Shown here one piece after another: positions 1 to 6,921 of a stretch of DNA of 64,000 nt; the stretch's first letter is position 1; the number at the start of each line of letters is the position of its first letter. The position numbers were made by a program, and so were the translations under genes. The stretch comes from an uncultured Eubacteriales bacterium (lineage in GTDB: Bacteria > Bacillota > Clostridia > Christensenellales > Aristaeellaceae), in assembly GCA_902793605.1 (NCBI GenBank), contig CADBEB010000001.1, positions 124,001 through 188,000 on the forward strand. Direction: 5' to 3'. A model generated the notes under the pieces. It searched no databases. It was given only the letters and a program-made list of their open reading frames with translations, and was not told the DNA's origin.

Positions 1-214
1 CCAGCTCCTCCCTGTCCAGGAAGTAATCCGGCTTGCTTTTTTCAAACGAAAGATCGTTGTCCGTCCTGGCTTCAAGATGCTCCTGTACTTCTTTCACGGA
101 ACTGCCCCAGGGGATATCCAGGAACATGATCACGGGCGTGTTTGCTTCCGCGATGACAATCGTGGCACAGCAAAGCAGGCAGATCATCATCACAGACGCA
201 ATCAGCTTTTTCAA
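1..214 (-). CDS. partial secreted protein, N-terminus only
   Basis: A TTG start at 214 follows GGAGG with a 5-base gap and reads off the left edge of the window (71 codons seen). The first 22 or so residues form a typical signal peptide: two lysines, a hydrophobic stretch rich in I, V, L, M and C, then an AEA site. The mature part begins with residues suggesting a small extracytoplasmic domain. The family is not recognisable from this fragment. It is missed if only ATG starts are used. Confidence 0.7.
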   Translation of the reverse strand, partial: MKKLIASVMMICLLCCATIVIAEANTPVIMFLDIPWGSSVKEVQEHLEARTDNDLSFEKSKPDYFLDREEL

Positions 215-484
215 TAAATACCTCCGACATATTTCGAATCAACAGGGTTCGGCATGAACGTACATGGACGGACTGGCCGTTCCGGTACAGCGGCGAAAGT
301 CATTCTTTCCGGACGGGCAGCATGGCCAATGTCAAAACACCGACAAGGAAACGTTTAATGAAAGTTTTCATTATTTTTCCATATATGCAGTCCGGAAAAG
401 GGCTGGATCGGAATGAACTGTTCAGGCCATTCCGGTCCAACCCTGCCTTTACGGGATTATCCCGAAAATTCTCCGTAAATGTGA
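215..484. other. intergenic, no gene seen
   Basis: This 270-base stretch lies upstream of the partial secreted gene and downstream of the double-glycine peptide gene, both on the minus strand. It contains an open frame on plus (322-543) with no ribosome site and no protein-like character. A small inverted repeat CGGGAT/ATCCCG lies near 458-470 without a T tract. I see no RNA gene. Confidence 0.5.
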
Positions 485-709
485 TTACCAGACCAGATCT
501 CTTCCGAATTTCGCCTTATACTCTTTCATATCAATCACTGTAGGACTCGTGCCAAACTGCTTGGCAAACTCAATCGCCAGTTCCTTGGTAGGCGCCGGGG
601 CAATCACTGTGCCGTTCGGGCGGATGATCCAGAATTTGTTCTTCTCCGGATCGTCAACAACCAGACCTCCGGACACTTTTTCCATCTCGTTCAGATTCAG
701 TTCTGACAT
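485..709 (-). CDS. double-glycine leader peptide (bacteriocin-like)
   Basis: A 74-residue peptide starting at the ATG at 709, behind AAGGAGG with 7-base spacing; the longer open frame upstream has no ribosome site. The N-terminus, MSELNLNEMEKVSGG, is a textbook double-glycine leader: acidic/hydrophobic residues at fixed spacing and a GG cleavage site at residues 14-15. Such leaders are cut and exported by peptidase-containing ABC transporters. The 59-residue remainder has no cysteine, so lanthipeptide or disulfide chemistry is unlikely, and is mixed charged/hydrophobic with an RPNG turn. No transporter or maturation enzyme is visible nearby. It could be a bacteriocin, a signal peptide or another exported peptide; only the leader is certain. 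Confidence 0.8.
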   Translation of the reverse strand: MSELNLNEMEKVSGGLVVDDPEKNKFWIIRPNGTVIAPAPTKELAIEFAKQFGTSPTVIDMKEYKAKFGRDLVW

Positions 710-1234
710 TTTTGTTTCCTCCTTACATTTTTCATTTATTCTTGCAAGCAAGAAACTGTTTCGTTCCCTGCACAAGTTCATACGATACAAAGAGCCGGGG
801 TGGCAGTATCTCCAATGAATTAATCCTTTTTTCTATGCGGATTCCTTTCTGCATGAAACACTGTCATATGTTGCATCTGTATTTTACATAAATTCTATAC
901 ATAATTAACGAAGATGTCCAGTAAAATTTTAAAATACGGGTCGGTAAGATAAACAGCGGTTTACTCAGAGAGGTCCGGTAGAACGATGAACTATGAGCAG
1001 AATTTAATAGGGGCAGAATTGTCCCGATCCGGTACTCTGTGAAAAAAGGGCATTGCCAGCCGAGCCGGAAGGAAACAATTCGTCCCAACCTGCCATGGCC
1101 GGTTTTGATGCGTATGAACTCATGAATCCGGCAGACAAGCGAAACAGCCGGAGAATCATTTGCTGAAACAGATGGAGTTTCGAAATGAAAAGTTACAGTA
1201 TGATAAACAGAGTAATCAGGAGTAAGGTGCGGCT
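710..1234. other. 525-base gap with possible gene remnants
   Basis: No intact gene was found. On plus, 1013-1165 has protein-like reading (start near a CPDP motif, ending PADKRN) that stops, and another frame continues with an amphipathic lysine-rich tail to a stop just before 1235. The pattern resembles the 3' end of a gene decayed by a frameshift. There is also a short overlapping open frame (1184-1237) ending ATGA on the next gene. None has a convincing ribosome site. Confidence 0.3.
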
Positions 1235-1711
1235 ATGAGCAGACAGATCATCAATGAAACCTGTGCCCTTCAGATCCCGGATCACTTTGAAATCCTGAGC
1301 GGGAAAGACCTGGACGGGATGCGACAGGGGACTGGCGATCCGTTTCGCTGGGGAGTCCGGGACCGGGAAAACCATATGATCATCATCGCTTTATGGAAAC
1401 AGTATCCCGCGCTTTTGTCCTGTATGCTGGACCTGAAAACGGTCGTCAAAAAGAACGAACAGATGAGCCGCAAAGCGCATGAGGCGCACGGGTACAGGTT
1501 CCTGGAATTCTTTTCTATGCAGGCAGGAGAGGAGAAAGCAGAAGGCTATCGCTTCATCTATGAGAAGGAAGGGGTTGCGCAGGTCTGCAGCAACTTCCTG
1601 ATCAAGGACGGGAAAACCATCTACGCTTTCATCTGCATCGGACGAGAAGAACACGCGGAAGCGGACAAGGCTGTGTTCAGCCAGATCATGGAAACGCTGG
1701 AATATGTATAG
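1235..1711 (+). CDS. hypothetical protein, 158 aa
   Basis: ATG at 1235 preceded by a purine-rich GGAGTAAGG region. The product is soluble with no signal peptide or membrane segment. The pattern (an N-terminal IPDHFEIL segment, alternating strands, a long middle helix, then strands and a C-terminal helix ending METLEYV) resembles small Mog1/PsbP-like or DUF1795-like folds, but this is inference only. No catalytic motif is visible. It sits alone between a decayed stretch and another small hypothetical gene. Confidence 0.65.
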   Translation: MSRQIINETCALQIPDHFEILSGKDLDGMRQGTGDPFRWGVRDRENHMIIIALWKQYPALLSCMLDLKTVVKKNEQMSRKAHEAHGYRFLEFFSMQAGEEKAEGYRFIYEKEGVAQVCSNFLIKDGKTIYAFICIGREEHAEADKAVFSQIMETLEYV

Positions 1712-1797
1712 GGGAAGACTGACAGGGATGAAGAAAATGGAGGTCGAACCGGAAATCATACGAAAGTCCAGATAACACTTCAGGCACGACGGAGGAA

Positions 1798-2151
1798 ATG
1801 CTGCTGGAATGCTTCCAGGGCATACAGGCGGGCAGCGTCAGGAAAGAGATGCTGGACGAACTGATTGACACGCTGGAAGAAATGAAGGACTATTACTGCT
1901 ACGGAAAGCTGAAGTTTTCGGACGAAATAATCCTGGCGGAAATACGGAACAGCATCACGGGCTATACCGCTGTCCTCGCAGAGGAATCCAGCCGGCCTGT
2001 TCAGGATACCGGGATGCGTGATATGGATGAGTTCACACTGATCAGGGAACAGCTGATTTTAAAAGGAAATGATCTGTTGCTCAAGATCAGCATATATGAA
2101 ACAATTGGGGTTGGCTCATTTCATTCATTTTCTGCAGCTTTCTTTATTTGA
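1798..2151 (+). CDS. hypothetical protein, possibly truncated
   Basis: 117 residues from ATG 1798, but GGAGG ends only two bases before that ATG, so this start is unsafe. The same frame stays open upstream to about 1731 with protein-like sequence, which suggests the gene has lost its true 5' end. The first 95 residues are charged and helical (paired LDELIDTLEEM and LIREQLILKG helices); the last 20 look like frame run-out after a lost stop or a frameshift. No family is recognised. A degraded gene is as likely as an intact one. Confidence 0.35.
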   Translation: MLLECFQGIQAGSVRKEMLDELIDTLEEMKDYYCYGKLKFSDEIILAEIRNSITGYTAVLAEESSRPVQDTGMRDMDEFTLIREQLILKGNDLLLKISIYETIGVGSFHSFSAAFFI

Positions 2152-2185
2152 TCTGTTTGACAAGTATTGTTTGTGTTCCCGCTGC

Positions 2186-2632
2186 TTACGGCAGGAGCAG
2201 GTTCATAATGACGGCAATCAGAATCCCGCACAGCATACCGACAAGGACCTGAGGACCGGTATGACCGACAAACTCCTTCAACGTTTCCGCCGGCGTCAAT
2301 TCTCCACGCTCCTTTGCCTGGAGCATTTTTACAAGATCATTAATCACCCTGGCCTGTTTTCCCGTCTCCTGCCGGACCCCGGTGGCGTCATGCATCACGA
2401 TGACAGCGAGGATGGCAGCGACCGCAAACAGTGGGGAACCCCATCCGCTGTGCAGACCGATAGCTGTGGCAAGCGACGCAACGACAGCCGAATGGCTGCT
2501 CGGCATTCCGCCGTCCCCGAAAAAGCGTTCCGGGACAAACTTCTTATTGATGACCCAGTAAACGATCAGCTTGATGGTCTGTGTTACGAACCAGGCATTA
2601 AACACGATCAGCAGAATCCTGTTAATGGACAT
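2186..2632 (-). CDS. divergent PAP2 family membrane protein (YuiD-like)
   Basis: 148 residues, about four membrane segments. The signature DGGMPSSHSA at about residues 40-49 and a later HDATGVR place it in the divergent PAP2/DUF212 family (B. subtilis YuiD). Members are short relatives of lipid phosphate phosphatases; the substrate is unknown. The HDATGVRQE(T) region with 'QARVIND' is typical. It is transcribed alone from a promoter with TTGCAT and AATAAT boxes at 2708-2736, downstream of the RluA-type gene on the same strand. Function is inferred from family only. Confidence 0.9.
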   Translation of the reverse strand: MSINRILLIVFNAWFVTQTIKLIVYWVINKKFVPERFFGDGGMPSSHSAVVASLATAIGLHSGWGSPLFAVAAILAVIVMHDATGVRQETGKQARVINDLVKMLQAKERGELTPAETLKEFVGHTGPQVLVGMLCGILIAVIMNLLLP

Positions 2633-2707
2633 ATGTTACCTCCGCGCTGTCTGCGCCAAGCATTGTCTGTTTATCTGACATCGAAGATTTCAAACTGTTA
2701 CTTATAT

Positions 2708-2736
2708 ATTATTGCATAAAGCTATTATGTATGCAA
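2708..2736 (-). promoter_or_regulatory. sigma-A type promoter for the PAP2-like gene
   Basis: Reading on the minus strand, TTGCAT (2736-2731), 17 bases, then AATAAT (2713-2708). The start codon lies about 70 bases downstream at 2632. Confidence 0.5.
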
Positions 2737-2839
2737 CGATAGCCTTCATTTTTCTTCACTTTCGTGCCACCCTCTTATCAGGTTTATTTTACCATGGCGA
2801 TAGAGACCTGGCCGGAGCGTCCAGGCCGGGATATTTGAA

Positions 2840-3544
2840 TCAGCTGCCTGAATTCTTTAAGATTGCTGAAAAACCGGACCAGGGGAAACAATCCGGCGGG
2901 AGGGAAGAAACATCGATTGTCTGATCCGTAAGCGGATGTGGAAAGCAGATACGCGCCGACCAGAGCGCCGGGATCGGGGCCCGGATACGGCTGCCGTACC
3001 GACGGTCTCCGACGAGCGGCATTTTCCGGGAAGCAAACTGGATACGGATCTGATGGGTACGGCCGGAATGGAGACGAACCAGGATAAGTGAGATCCTGCC
3101 CTCCGAAGACTCAACAGTTTCGAGGACAGACCATTCACAGGTTGCCTCCTTTACGCCTTTGCGCATCTTGTCGACCACAAAGGTTTTGTTTGTTCGCTGA
3201 TCATGATACAGCAAATCAAAAAACAGACCGGAGTCTGTATCAGGCTTCCCTGAAATAACGGCCAGATACTCCTTGATCACCTGATCCTGCTGAAACAATC
3301 GCTGCATTTCTGTACAGACAGAAGAAGACCGGGCCAGCACACAAACGCCTCCGGTCGTCTGATCCAGCCGATGAACCGGAAAAACAGGATAACCTTCCCG
3401 CTCCCGGATCAGATCAGGTAAGCCCGGAGATTCAGAAGATATTCCGACGGGTTTCAAACAAACGACCAGGGAATCATCTTTGAACAATATTGGAAGACTC
3501 AAGAGGAACGGCACCTCCTGGATGTGTTTGTATCTTTTTATCAC
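2840..3544 (-). CDS. RluA family RNA pseudouridine synthase
   Basis: 234 residues. The catalytic motif HRLDQTTGG (about residues 78-86) carries the active-site aspartate; the later RLHSGRTHQIRIQFA and GDRRYG motifs are standard for RluA/RluC/RluD enzymes, which convert uridine to pseudouridine in rRNA or tRNA. No S4 domain is present, so it is a short form. 'LVVCLKPVGISSESPG' is the usual substrate-pocket start. The target position cannot be told. The gene stands upstream of the PAP2-like gene on the same strand, and the divergent nadK promoter lies just beyond its start. Confidence 0.9.
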   Translation of the reverse strand: MIKRYKHIQEVPFLLSLPILFKDDSLVVCLKPVGISSESPGLPDLIREREGYPVFPVHRLDQTTGGVCVLARSSSVCTEMQRLFQQDQVIKEYLAVISGKPDTDSGLFFDLLYHDQRTNKTFVVDKMRKGVKEATCEWSVLETVESSEGRISLILVRLHSGRTHQIRIQFASRKMPLVGDRRYGSRIRAPIPALWSARICFPHPLTDQTIDVSSLPPDCFPWSGFSAILKNSGS

Positions 3545-3610
3545 ATTTCTTATTTTTTTTCCATACTCAATATCAGCATACTGCTAAAAGTGAATAAATC
3601 AAGTTATAAC

Positions 3611-3639
3611 TTGAGTAAATATGCAGAATATGTTACTAT
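3611..3639 (+). promoter_or_regulatory. promoter of the nadK-argR-recN operon
   Basis: TTGAGT (3611-3616), 17 bases, TACTAT (3634-3639). It stands 31 bases before the start codon of nadK. Confidence 0.5.
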
Positions 3640-3669
3640 TTTCTTATATTTCCGGAAGGAGTGATCCCG

Positions 3670-4482
3670 TTGATAAGAACTGTCGGACTGATACTGAACC
3701 GGAATAGAACAGAAGCCGTCCGATGCGCGGAGCAGGCTGCGTTATATTTGAAGGGAAAAGGTATTACTTCTTTTGACGTACAGAACGAACTCAATAGCAA
3801 TACACCGGACCTGATCATCTCCTTTGGGGGAGACGGGTCACTGCTGATCGGGGCCCGGTATGCATTGGAATACGATATTCCGCTCCTCGGCATCAACCTG
3901 GGTACGGTCGGATTCCTGACGGAAGAAGAGCCGAAAAGGCTTGAAGAAGCCTTACAGGCGATTATCAACGGCGAATACCAGACCGAAAGCAGAAGCCTGC
4001 TGGAGATCACGAATCCCGGGACGGGAGAAACATTCCACGCTCTGAACGACGCGGTCATCACCCGGGGCGGATACGCCAGGCTGATCCGGGTCGAAGCCTT
4101 TGTCAACCAGAAGGAATACGGTGTTTTTACAGCAGACGGGATCATTGTCGCGACACCGACCGGATCGACCGGGTATTCCCTGTCGGCAGGCGGGCCAATT
4201 GTTGAACCGGGGATGAACTGCATGATCATCACACCTGTATGCGCACACAGCATGCAGCACTGTCCCTGCATAGTTTCCGGGGAATCCAGGATCCGGCTGC
4301 TGCTGAAACCGGAGAGGGAACAGACCGCGGAACTGCAGATCGACGGACAGAGCCGGGGGACGCTCAAATCGGGAGATGAGATTCTGATCTCGGGAACCGA
4401 GAAGAAGATCCGGCTGATCCGGCTGCATTCCTATGATTTTTTCGGACTGTTACGCAGAAAACTGATTGAATGGGGATCCTGA
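3670..4482 (+). CDS. nadK: NAD kinase
   Basis: ATP (or polyphosphate)-dependent phosphorylation of NAD to NADP in the cytoplasm. Key motifs: FGGDGSLL (catalytic GGDG, about residue 55), GINLGTVGFLTE, and TPTGSTGYSLSAGGPIV. 270 residues, normal for the family. I chose TTG 3670: AAGGAG (3656-3661) lies 8 bases before it, while the in-frame GTG at 3661 overlaps that ribosome site. It leads a three-gene run with argR (18-base gap) and recN (2-base gap), an arrangement usual in Bacillota. Confidence 0.95.
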   Translation: MIRTVGLILNRNRTEAVRCAEQAALYLKGKGITSFDVQNELNSNTPDLIISFGGDGSLLIGARYALEYDIPLLGINLGTVGFLTEEEPKRLEEALQAIINGEYQTESRSLLEITNPGTGETFHALNDAVITRGGYARLIRVEAFVNQKEYGVFTADGIIVATPTGSTGYSLSAGGPIVEPGMNCMIITPVCAHSMQHCPCIVSGESRIRLLLKPEREQTAELQIDGQSRGTLKSGDEILISGTEKKIRLIRLHSYDFFGLLRRKLIEWGS

Positions 4483-4500
4483 GAGCGGAGGAGCAGCTGA

Positions 4501-4953
4501 ATGAAATCCAAGAGGCAAAACGAGATCATCGAGATCATTTCCACCGCGGATATTGAAACGCAGGAAGAACTTGCGGCCGCGTTGCGCGAAAGAGGATACC
4601 CGATCACCCAGGCAACCGTATCCAGGGACATCCGGGAGCTTCGCCTGATCAAAGTGACTTCCAAGTCCGGAGGATACAAGTACGCCAAGCCCGTGCGGCA
4701 CGAAGTTGCCGTCAGCGAGCGACTGACAAGGATCCTGGCGGATTCGCTGATTCATGTGGAGGCGGCGGCAAACCTGGTCGTCGTCAAAACACTGAGCGGT
4801 TCGGCGAATGTGGCAGCCGAGGCTTTGGACAATCTCGGATGGGCGGAGATCATCGGGACGATCGCGGGGGATAATACAATCTTTATTGCAGCTAAGAGCA
4901 ATGATGAAGCCGATATCATCACTGCACGGATACGAAAGATGACGGAGAATTAA
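4501..4953 (+). CDS. argR: arginine repressor ArgR/AhrC
   Basis: 150 residues. The N-terminal winged helix has the family motif QATVSRDIREL (about residues 40-50); the C-terminal hexamerisation/arginine-binding domain has GTIAGDNTIFI near the end. It represses arginine biosynthesis and activates catabolism, binding ARG boxes with arginine as cofactor. It lies between nadK and recN, the conserved Bacillota location; no arginine genes are adjacent, so it acts in trans. A GGAGGAGC ribosome site precedes the ATG. Confidence 0.96.
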   Translation: MKSKRQNEIIEIISTADIETQEELAAALRERGYPITQATVSRDIRELRLIKVTSKSGGYKYAKPVRHEVAVSERLTRILADSLIHVEAAANLVVVKTLSGSANVAAEALDNLGWAEIIGTIAGDNTIFIAAKSNDEADIITARIRKMTEN

Positions 4954-4955
4954 TC

Positions 4956-6689
4956 ATGTTACAGTCGATAACGATCCGGCAGGTTGCACTGATTGATGAG
5001 TGTACGATCGGGTTTCATGATGGGCTGCAGGTGCTGACCGGCGAGACCGGAGCAGGAAAGAGCATCGTCGTGGATTCGGTCAATCTCATCCTGGGCGGCC
5101 GGGCGGACAGGGACATGATCCGATCCGGATGCGACAAAGCCACGGTGGAAGCCGTGTTTGACGTTCCGGACAATCCCAAAGTACGGGATTTCATGCAGAA
5201 AGAAGAAATCGAATATGACGGCCGCACGGTGGTTATTTACCGGGAAATCGCTCAGAATGGACGGAATATATGCCGCGTCTGCGGGGTGATGCTTCCGACC
5301 GCAAAGCTGAAGACACTGGCATCCTTCCTGATGGATCTGCACGGTCAGAGCGAGCATCAGTTCCTTGCGGATCCGGAAATGCACCTGGGCTTCCTTGACC
5401 AGACAGGGAACAGGGAACACAACGAATTGCTCCGCCGGATCAGCGAAGCATACGAAAACTTCATCATCAACCACCGCGCATACGCCAAGCTGGTGAAAGA
5501 GGGGGAACACCGCGAAGACCGGATGGCCTCGCTGGAAAAGGGCCTTGAACTACTGAGGAAAGCCAACCTGCAGGCAGGGGAAAGCGAAAAACTACAGGAG
5601 GAAAAGCAGCGCCTGCGGGCAGCGGAGAAAGCGATTTCCGGCCTGCGGAGCGTTGACGAATGCCTTACAGGCGAGAACGCGGACGGCAGCACCAGCCTGT
5701 CCAGGATCAAAACCGCGGCTGCGATGCTGAAGGATCTGGCCGGACAGGGTGAACAGAACAGTGAGATCGGCGGAATCAGCGAACGGTGCAACACGCTCTA
5801 CTTCGAACTGGAAGAGATCGCCTATGAGGTCAGCGGGATAATCGACCGGACCGACGCGGATCCGGCAAGACTGGAAAAGATCGAGAACCGGCTGGACCTG
5901 ATCCGGCGGCTGGAGCGGAAGTACGGAATGGATGCCGGTGAAATCAGCCGGATGCTTGAAAAACTTGAGAACGAGTATGAAGAGCTGAGCGGACTGGAAG
6001 ACCGCATCAACGAAATGGCCCGGGAGCACAAGCAGTTGCTGGCGCGATACCGGGAAGCAGCAAAGGAACTGACGAGCACCAGAAAGAGGCTTGCAAAGCA
6101 GCTTGAAGAAAAGATGACCAGGGAACTCAAGGATCTCGGCATGGAGAACACGCGATTTGAAGTGATGTTCAAACCCAACGAGAGCGGGCGTCCGACGATG
6201 CCGACGCCTACCGGGGACGACCGGATCGAGTTCATGATCAGCCCGAATCCGGGCGAACCGCTGAAACCGCTGGCAAAGATTGCATCCGGCGGTGAACTGA
6301 GTCGGCTGATGCTGGCCATCAAGACACTGGAAGCCGCGCACACCGGGGTTGAATCCATGGTGTTTGACGAGATCGATACAGGCATCAGCGGAAGAATGGC
6401 GCAGGTCGTCGCAGAAAAGATGATTGCGATTTCCGGCAATCATCAGGTGATCTGTGTGACACATCTGCCGCAGATTGCCGCGGCGGCGGATTACCAGTAT
6501 CTGGTACGGAAAGCGGTAACCGGGGAAAGGACCAATACTTTTGTTGCTGAACTGGATGAAGAGGGGCGAAAGGAAGAAGTGGCACGAATGATCAGCGGCG
6601 CGGACGGGATCACTGATGATACTTTGCAGTATGCATCAGGGATGCTGAAAGCGGCAGGGGAGATAAGGAGTTTCAGGAAAGCCCCTTAA
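4956..6689 (+). CDS. recN: DNA repair protein RecN
   Basis: SMC-like ATPase for double-strand break repair. 577 residues: Walker A GETGAGKS at about residues 29-36, long coiled coils from about 155 to 370, the ABC signature SGGELSR near 450, then Walker B VFDEIDTGISG and the switch motif CVTHLPQIAA. The domains are complete. Two bases separate it from argR. A hairpin immediately overlaps the stop. Confidence 0.97.
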   Translation: MLQSITIRQVALIDECTIGFHDGLQVLTGETGAGKSIVVDSVNLILGGRADRDMIRSGCDKATVEAVFDVPDNPKVRDFMQKEEIEYDGRTVVIYREIAQNGRNICRVCGVMLPTAKLKTLASFLMDLHGQSEHQFLADPEMHLGFLDQTGNREHNELLRRISEAYENFIINHRAYAKLVKEGEHREDRMASLEKGLELLRKANLQAGESEKLQEEKQRLRAAEKAISGLRSVDECLTGENADGSTSLSRIKTAAAMLKDLAGQGEQNSEIGGISERCNTLYFELEEIAYEVSGIIDRTDADPARLEKIENRLDLIRRLERKYGMDAGEISRMLEKLENEYEELSGLEDRINEMAREHKQLLARYREAAKELTSTRKRLAKQLEEKMTRELKDLGMENTRFEVMFKPNESGRPTMPTPTGDDRIEFMISPNPGEPLKPLAKIASGGELSRLMLAIKTLEAAHTGVESMVFDEIDTGISGRMAQVVAEKMIAISGNHQVICVTHLPQIAAAADYQYLVRKAVTGERTNTFVAELDEEGRKEEVARMISGADGITDDTLQYASGMLKAAGEIRSFRKAP

Positions 6690-6711
6690 GCAGATAATGC
6701 GAGGGCTTTCC
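6676..6711 (+). terminator. hairpin at the end of recN
   Basis: GGAAAGCCC (6676-6684) pairs with GGGCTTTCC (6703-6711) around the recN stop codon. There is no T tract, so it may be a weak terminator or RNA 3'-end stabiliser. Confidence 0.35.
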
Positions 6712-6812
6712 CCAGAGAAATGCACGCGCACCGCACGCGTCAGCACCCCCTTAAATCCCTTCGGGATGAATCTTTTCAAACGACGGAATTACTGCATTCA
6801 ACAAATAAATGC

Positions 6813-6841
6813 TTGCATTGTAACTTTTCGACAATTATAAT
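6813..6841 (+). promoter_or_regulatory. ppdK promoter
   Basis: TTGCAT (6813-6818), exactly 17 bases, TATAAT (6836-6841). It starts a leader of roughly 75 bases before the ppdK ATG. Confidence 0.65.
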
Positions 6842-6921
6842 ATTAGATTGCAGGGATCACTGTGACGGCATTCCAAAGGCGGGGTGCCGGACACACAATA
6901 TAAACGAGGAGGAATTATCCA

